From JAKACA01 sp049510975 (GTDB taxonomy: Bacteria > Actinomycetota > Acidimicrobiia > Acidimicrobiales > Bog-793), in assembly GCA_049510975.1 (NCBI GenBank), contig JBEKYM010000006.1:54925-118924 (forward strand): DNA of 64,000 bases. Reading direction: 5' to 3'. The notes below the pieces were generated by a model. It saw only the letters and a program-made list of their open reading frames with translations. It was not told the DNA's origin and did not search any database. Position 1 is the stretch's first letter. Each line of letters opens with the position of its first letter. Position numbers and translations under genes: made by a program. This document shows positions 60,845 through 64,000 of the stretch, one piece after another.

Positions 60845-61020
60845 ACTGCAGCTCGGTGCTACCTTCTGGCACTTCCGCCACGACGAGCACGTACAGGGCG
60901 TAGGCAAGCCACGGTGTCACGAAGGCAAGCCCGATGGCCGCCGAATACATCACGATGGAAACGACGCCCTTCGTGTCCGAGCTTCGCCGCTTGCCTCGGT
61001 CGTCAATTGCCAATGAAATA
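60845..61020 (-). pseudogene. Possible remnant of a DUF1211/TMEM175-like membrane protein
   Basis: On the minus strand one frame reads GVVSIVMYSAAIGLAFVTPW and then LAYALYVLVVAEVPE. This is the kind of sequence that ends DUF1211/TMEM175-like potassium-channel proteins (last helix pair). No upstream helices, start or ribosome site accompany it, and the usual final RRIE-type ending is absent. It is a fragment at best. Chance hydrophobicity cannot be excluded. Confidence 0.35.
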
Positions 61021-61068
61021 CTGCCCTTGAACAGGGAAGACGTTGTGACTATGACAACGGGCGTAGAC

Positions 61069-61208
61069 GTGACGAGACTATGTTCGAACCCCTCCCTGCC
61101 CCTTGAACTGGGGTTATTCAGCGCGAAAGCCTGAGATCGCGCAAATTTCGAGTGCCGCCTGGCTCGCCGCAAGGTCGGCGCCGAAAGTGATGAGGCTATG
61201 TTCGAACC
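61069..61208 (+). repeat. Pair of 22-base direct repeats
   Basis: GTGACGAGACTATGTTCGAACC (61069-61090, two bases beyond the 20-base core GACGAGACTATGTTCGAACC) recurs at 61187-61208 with two differences. The copies are 118 bases apart and each contains the palindrome TTCGAA. They lie downstream of the hydrolase gene in non-coding DNA. Confidence 0.7.
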
Positions 61209-61405
61209 AGTCGTCCACCGCCTCGCTCCCGGCGATCGGTGACGCTTTCGCTGCGCAATGGATCGAGCATTATGGGGCCGATTGACTTTCCAGAACCGTC
61301 GATCGGCTCGCTGTTGCGGACGTCGCCGCCGATCTTCGGGATGAGCGTTCGGGGCGTCCTCCCCGGGCGACTGTCCCACAGGGATTTGGACGCTCTGGTA
61401 TCGGC

Positions 61406-62620
61406 CTATCCGGTGAGTTTTGTCGGTTGGAGGATGGGATCGAGCCAGGCGAAGGATCGGGAGTGGTACAGGGCGCGTGCGCCGGCCTCGCAGTGGTCTC
61501 CGGCTCCCTCGGCGGCGGTGAAGGTGACGAGCTGACGAGGGCAGCGCAGCGCGGCCGCGAGTTGTGGGGCGCTGTCGCCGATGTCGTCGCCTTGGGCGTG
61601 GCAGACGAAGGTCGGGCAGGTGATGTGCTGGGCGCGGTCGACGAGTGAGTATGCGCGCAACGCCTCGAGGTAGGCGATGGGCGTGTTGACACCGTGGACG
61701 AGTTGCCCGCGCCGTAGAGCCCAGCCAGCCGTCGGCTTGGCGGCGAGGATCTCGAGGATCTTGCGGAGCAGCGCCGTGGGCAATGGCCGACCTGCTGCGT
61801 ATCCGTCTCGCAACTGTTTGGGCATTCGGGAAAGCGCCGAGACGAACAGGTCGAATGAGCCGCAGTCGGCGACGCAGGCGGCAAGTCGATGTTCGCCGCT
61901 GGCGGCCCGGGGAGCAAGGTGGGCTCCGAGGCTCAATCCAATGAGGGCGATCCTGTCCGGGTCGACATCGCTGCGGGTCAGGAGGTAGTCGATGACTGGG
62001 CCGATGACGTGCTCCCAGTCGGGTCGCAGTACTAGACCCTGTTGGAGCAGTGCTGCGCCTTGTCCGGGTCCGTCGAAGGCGAGAACGTGGTAGCCGCGTT
62101 CCAGGGCGGCGGCGCCGGTCAGGAAGTAGAGCTCCTCGGCGGAACTGTCGTAGCCACCGGTGAGGATCAACGTCGATGCCGGGTCGTGGGCGACGGGGCT
62201 TGGGAAAAAGTAGCCAGGCAAGGTTGTGGACTCGTAGGGGATGGCCACGATCTCCGGCGGCGTCGCCAGTAGAGCAGCGCCGCGGCGGAACACCTCGCTG
62301 TGGCGTCGGTTGGTCTCGACTAGGCGCTGGTCGAGCGGGACTGCGTACAGCATCACGGCAGCGGTGCGGAAATAGTTCGCGGCCCGAAAGAACCCCTCCC
62401 GGGCGCTGACCTGGTGACCATCGTCGAGTGCTCGCTCGGCTGCGGCCAGCACCCGTTCGGCCAGGGCCGTCCACTCCACGTACCAGCGTTCCGTGTCGCT
62501 GCTGTCAATCTGCGCTGCAGTGCCCAGGCACTCACCGATGTCCGCTCCGCCGGCCGGGGCCGTTCCGAGGGTGCGCAGCAGCTGGGCGTCTAGAAGCTCG
62601 TCTTTGAGGGCAACATGCAC
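61406..62620 (-). CDS. Alpha/beta hydrolase (2,6-dihydroxypseudooxynicotine hydrolase / FrsA-like)
   Basis: 404 residues: an N-terminal helical cap of about 130 residues (WYVEWTALAERVLAAAERAL, REGFFRAANYFRTAAVML) and a catalytic domain. The nucleophile is Ser in ALIGLSLGAHLA, the acid Asp in CHAQGDDIGDSA and the base His in EGAGDHCEAG. This cap-plus-core plan matches C-C bond hydrolases such as 2,6-dihydroxypseudooxynicotine hydrolase and some esterases. GTG start after GGGACGAGG. It is divergent from a MarR gene across 73 bases, so it is a likely target of that repressor. Confidence 0.87.
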   Translation of the reverse strand: MHVALKDELLDAQLLRTLGTAPAGGADIGECLGTAAQIDSSDTERWYVEWTALAERVLAAAERALDDGHQVSAREGFFRAANYFRTAAVMLYAVPLDQRLVETNRRHSEVFRRGAALLATPPEIVAIPYESTTLPGYFFPSPVAHDPASTLILTGGYDSSAEELYFLTGAAALERGYHVLAFDGPGQGAALLQQGLVLRPDWEHVIGPVIDYLLTRSDVDPDRIALIGLSLGAHLAPRAASGEHRLAACVADCGSFDLFVSALSRMPKQLRDGYAAGRPLPTALLRKILEILAAKPTAGWALRRGQLVHGVNTPIAYLEALRAYSLVDRAQHITCPTFVCHAQGDDIGDSAPQLAAALRCPRQLVTFTAAEGAGDHCEAGARALYHSRSFAWLDPILQPTKLTG

Positions 62621-62652
62621 AACCTCGTCCCTTCAGCAGTCATCTACTACTA

Positions 62653-62677
62653 TAGTTTCCTGAAGGTTAGAAAACTA
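62653..62677. promoter_or_regulatory. Candidate MarR operator between the hydrolase and the MarR gene
   Basis: TAGTTT (62653-62658) and AAACTA (62672-62677) form an inverted repeat with a 13-base spacer, in an AT-rich island (62640-62680) of an otherwise GC-rich region. TATAGT at its edge is a good -10 element on either strand. Binding here would control both divergent genes. Confidence 0.5.
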
Positions 62678-62693
62678 AAGGATCGGTGACCCG

Positions 62694-63164
62694 ATGTCAA
62701 CTGCTGTGAATCGCCGCAACCGGGTCGACCACCTGACCCAGGAGGTAGCGCGGAGCCTGGCCACGAAAGTCGTGCTGTTCCACTCAGCTCTGGCAGGCCG
62801 ACTAGGCCTCAACGCCACCGCCCTGAAGTGCCTCGACGTGCTTCGAAGCGCCGATCCACCATTGACCGCCACCGAACTCGCCCAACGCACCGGCCTCACC
62901 GGTGGCGCCATCACGACCATCGCCGACCGGCTCGAAGCAGAAGGATTCATCGAGCGAGTCCGAGATCCCCACGACCGACGCCGCTGGGATCTACGGGCAA
63001 GCGCCTCAAGCCGCCAAGCGGTACTCGATCTCTTCGCACCACTACGGAACTCCATAGCGACCATCTGCGAGGCCTTCACCGACCAAGAGCTCGATGTCGT
63101 CACTGAGTTCCTCACCAAACTCGGCACCGCCATGGACGTAGCCGCCGACGACCTACGAACCTGA
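62694..63164 (+). CDS. MarR family transcriptional regulator
   Basis: 156 residues: LNATALKCLDVLRSADPPLT, then ELAQRTGLTGGAITTIADRL (recognition helix), then IERVRDPHDRRRWDLRAS (the wing). The C-terminal helices (LDVVTEFLTKLGTAMDVAAD) dimerise. It is divergent from the alpha/beta hydrolase, with a dyad in the intergenic AT-rich patch. The ligand may be the hydrolase's aromatic substrate or product. The gene starts at ATG with weak purine-rich sequence (AAAGGATCGG) ahead. Confidence 0.9.
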   Translation: MSTAVNRRNRVDHLTQEVARSLATKVVLFHSALAGRLGLNATALKCLDVLRSADPPLTATELAQRTGLTGGAITTIADRLEAEGFIERVRDPHDRRRWDLRASASSRQAVLDLFAPLRNSIATICEAFTDQELDVVTEFLTKLGTAMDVAADDLRT

Positions 63165-63250
63165 ACGTCTGAGAGCTCCGCCCCGGGTACGACCGGCAGC
63201 CGTATCACGCACAGGAAGCCAGGGAATTCGTTGTGATTCCCACAACGGAG

Positions 63251-63332
63251 TGGAGCTGACCGGACTCGAACCGGCGACACCCGGCTTGCAAAACCCACCG
63301 GAGCCATCCAGGCGGTCTTTGCCGTCAGCCCC
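63251..63332 (-). pseudogene. tRNA-Ala(UGC)-like gene with intact 3' half and abnormal 5' half
   Basis: Read on the minus strand, the sequence from the anticodon loop TTTGCAA (anticodon TGC at 63288-63290) to the discriminator A is standard: 5-base stem strand, 5-base variable loop, T-arm GCCGG-TTCGAGT-CCGGT, then CAGCTCC. The 5' half does not fit: no normal D-arm is seen, the anticodon stem has a G-G mismatch, and a GGGGCTG that pairs with CAGCTCC lies nine bases too far upstream. It is probably a tRNA 3'-half copy, such as an att-site relic. The rest of the 311-base gap around it holds no gene. Confidence 0.6.
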
Positions 63333-63475
63333 TATGCCCCTGAGCTGGGCTTCTCGTCTTGGCGATCCGTTGTGGTCTTCCCGGTTCTCCCGCGTTGATT
63401 GCCAATTGTGATAGCCAAGATAGCCCGGCGCCGGCGATGAGCGGCAGAACGGTGCCGGCCCACTCGTCAGCTTTC

Positions 63476-64000
63476 TCAGGCCTCGTCGGCGCGGCGCCTG
63501 ACGATGTACTGCTGGAAACCCGGGATGGAGACGGCGAGCAACCCGTGCTCGGGCGCATGGACGATGCCTTTGCGGATCAGCGCGTCCCGCGTCGGCGACA
63601 CCGCAGACAGCTCGCGACTGAGTGCCCGGGCCACGTCGCCCGAACGTACTCGGTCGCCTTCAGCGTCCATGAGATCCGAGATGGCGAACAGGTACTTACG
63701 CTCGGCCTCCGTGGCGCCGTCGAAGCGGGCGCCGTAGATCCCCGCTTCGATCTGGCGTTGCGCGACGGATTCGCCTGCCACCACGTCCGCGAGGGTGATC
63801 CTCTGGATGGCACCGGCGTGAGCGGCGGCCTCCCAAGCCTCGAATGCGTAGAGCTGGAGGAAGTACGGATAGCCGCCAGCAACAGCAGCGACCTTGGCGA
63901 GCGCATCGTCGTCCCAGCTCACAGCCTCGGCAGTTGCCGGCTCGCGGACCGCAGCTCGCGCCTCTTGGTCGTGCAGATTGTCCGTGGGCTCGTAGCGGAA
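63476..64000 (-). CDS. AAA family ATP-binding protein, C-terminal part (start beyond the window)
   Basis: The frame stays open to the window edge, giving the last 174 residues. The segments ALAKVAAVAGGYPYFLQLYA and the following helices (LFAISDLMDAEGDRVRSGDV, SPTRDALIRKGIVHAPEHGL) are typical of the lid and winged-helix end of Orc1/Cdc6-like or archaeal-type AAA ATPases found alone in bacteria. The final strand is LLAVSIPGFQQYIVRR. The Walker motifs would be in the missing N-terminal part. Role unknown; some relatives accompany defence or nuclease genes, but none is visible here. Confidence 0.8.
   Translation of the reverse strand, partial: FRYEPTDNLHDQEARAAVREPATAEAVSWDDDALAKVAAVAGGYPYFLQLYAFEAWEAAAHAGAIQRITLADVVAGESVAQRQIEAGIYGARFDGATEAERKYLFAISDLMDAEGDRVRSGDVARALSRELSAVSPTRDALIRKGIVHAPEHGLLAVSIPGFQQYIVRRRADEA

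Larger units (their letters stand above)
60538..61405. other. 868-base non-coding stretch with a possible gene remnant and a direct repeat
   Basis: This gap separates the HTH-EAL operon from the alpha/beta hydrolase gene. Frames across it have no ribosome sites. Inside it are a probable fragment of a DUF1211-type membrane gene (about 60845-61020) and two copies of a 22-base repeat (61069 and 61187). The remaining parts, 60538-60844 and 61209-61405, show nothing I can name. Confidence 0.55.

Noticed and set aside
60705..62474. 589-codon frame on the minus strand
   Set aside because: Arg/Pro/His-rich over most of its length, it is the alternate frame of the alpha/beta hydrolase gene. Only the short hydrophobic part near 60.9 kb was kept as a possible remnant.
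63251..63332. Functional tRNA-Ala gene
   Set aside because: The 5' half lacks a normal D-arm, and the anticodon stem has a mismatch, with nine extra bases.

Overview
The window is high-GC, densely packed DNA with many GTG starts and ATGA/GTGA overlaps. It carries an mce operon, a HoxN/NiCoT permease, MarR and PadR regulators, and many flavin enzymes. This fits an actinomycete, and by gene style most likely a member of the Acidimicrobiia or a close relative. That assignment is an inference: there is no rRNA or other taxonomic marker here.

Layout. 1-5.1 kb (+): the end of an mce lipid-import operon (two MCE proteins, a Mas-like membrane protein, two tandem secreted paralogues of unknown function, and the MceG/Mkl-type ATPase). 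5.2-12 kb: a DinB-MOSC fusion, a membrane EAL protein with a degenerate GGDEF, an alpha/beta hydrolase, a nickel/cobalt permease with a Nur-box-like operator and a divergent cNMP-binding protein, and a D-threonine aldolase/D-serine dehydratase-like enzyme. 12-14.1 kb: a two-gene ABC exporter. 14.4-16.2 kb: a glycine-rich secreted Ig/TIG protein. 16.2-19.3 kb (-): a PaaG-like isomerase, VOC protein, methyltransferase and FxsA. 19.3-24 kb (-): a MacB/FtsX-type exporter plus a second, near-duplicate ATPase coupled to a PadR regulator; the two transcription units share a palindromic site. 24-28.3 kb (+): an MDR dehydrogenase, a carotenoid oxygenase and a Tat-type beta-repeat secreted protein. 28.4-31.7 kb: a MarR regulator with a divergent promoter and short ORF, a secreted Asp-box propeller and a nitronate monooxygenase. 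31.8-39 kb (+): a Baeyer-Villiger monooxygenase fused to an HSL-family esterase, then a subtilase with a (WNDAA)n tail, followed directly by a membrane PAS-GGDEF-EAL protein. 39-43.5 kb: a lone PIN-like protein and two flavin hydroxylases with a VOC protein and an NTF2-like protein. 43.6-45.7 kb: a 14-motif version of the secreted Asp-box protein. 45.8-55.7 kb: small mixed genes, a SARP/ATPase-type regulator, an FMO, OsmC, methyltransferases, and decayed sigma-factor and GNAT remnants. 55.8-60.5 kb (-): a 2OG-Fe(II) oxygenase, a secreted 7-blade propeller, and a PAS-EAL protein with its HTH partner. 60.6-64 kb: a non-coding stretch with a possible membrane-protein remnant and a direct repeat, an alpha/beta hydrolase divergent from a MarR gene, a tRNA-Ala 3'-half fragment, and the end of an AAA ATPase.

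How it works together. The firmly linked units are the mce importer, the nickel permease with its operator, the PadR-controlled exporter, the two MarR-divergent pairs and the subtilase/c-di-GMP pair. Three proteins of c-di-GMP type with different active-site states and four large secreted repeat proteins suggest a cell-surface and environmental-response emphasis. The most unusual single gene is the BVMO-esterase fusion, which could turn a ketone into an acid and an alcohol in one polypeptide. No insertion sequences, CRISPR arrays, phage structural modules or rRNA genes were recognised.
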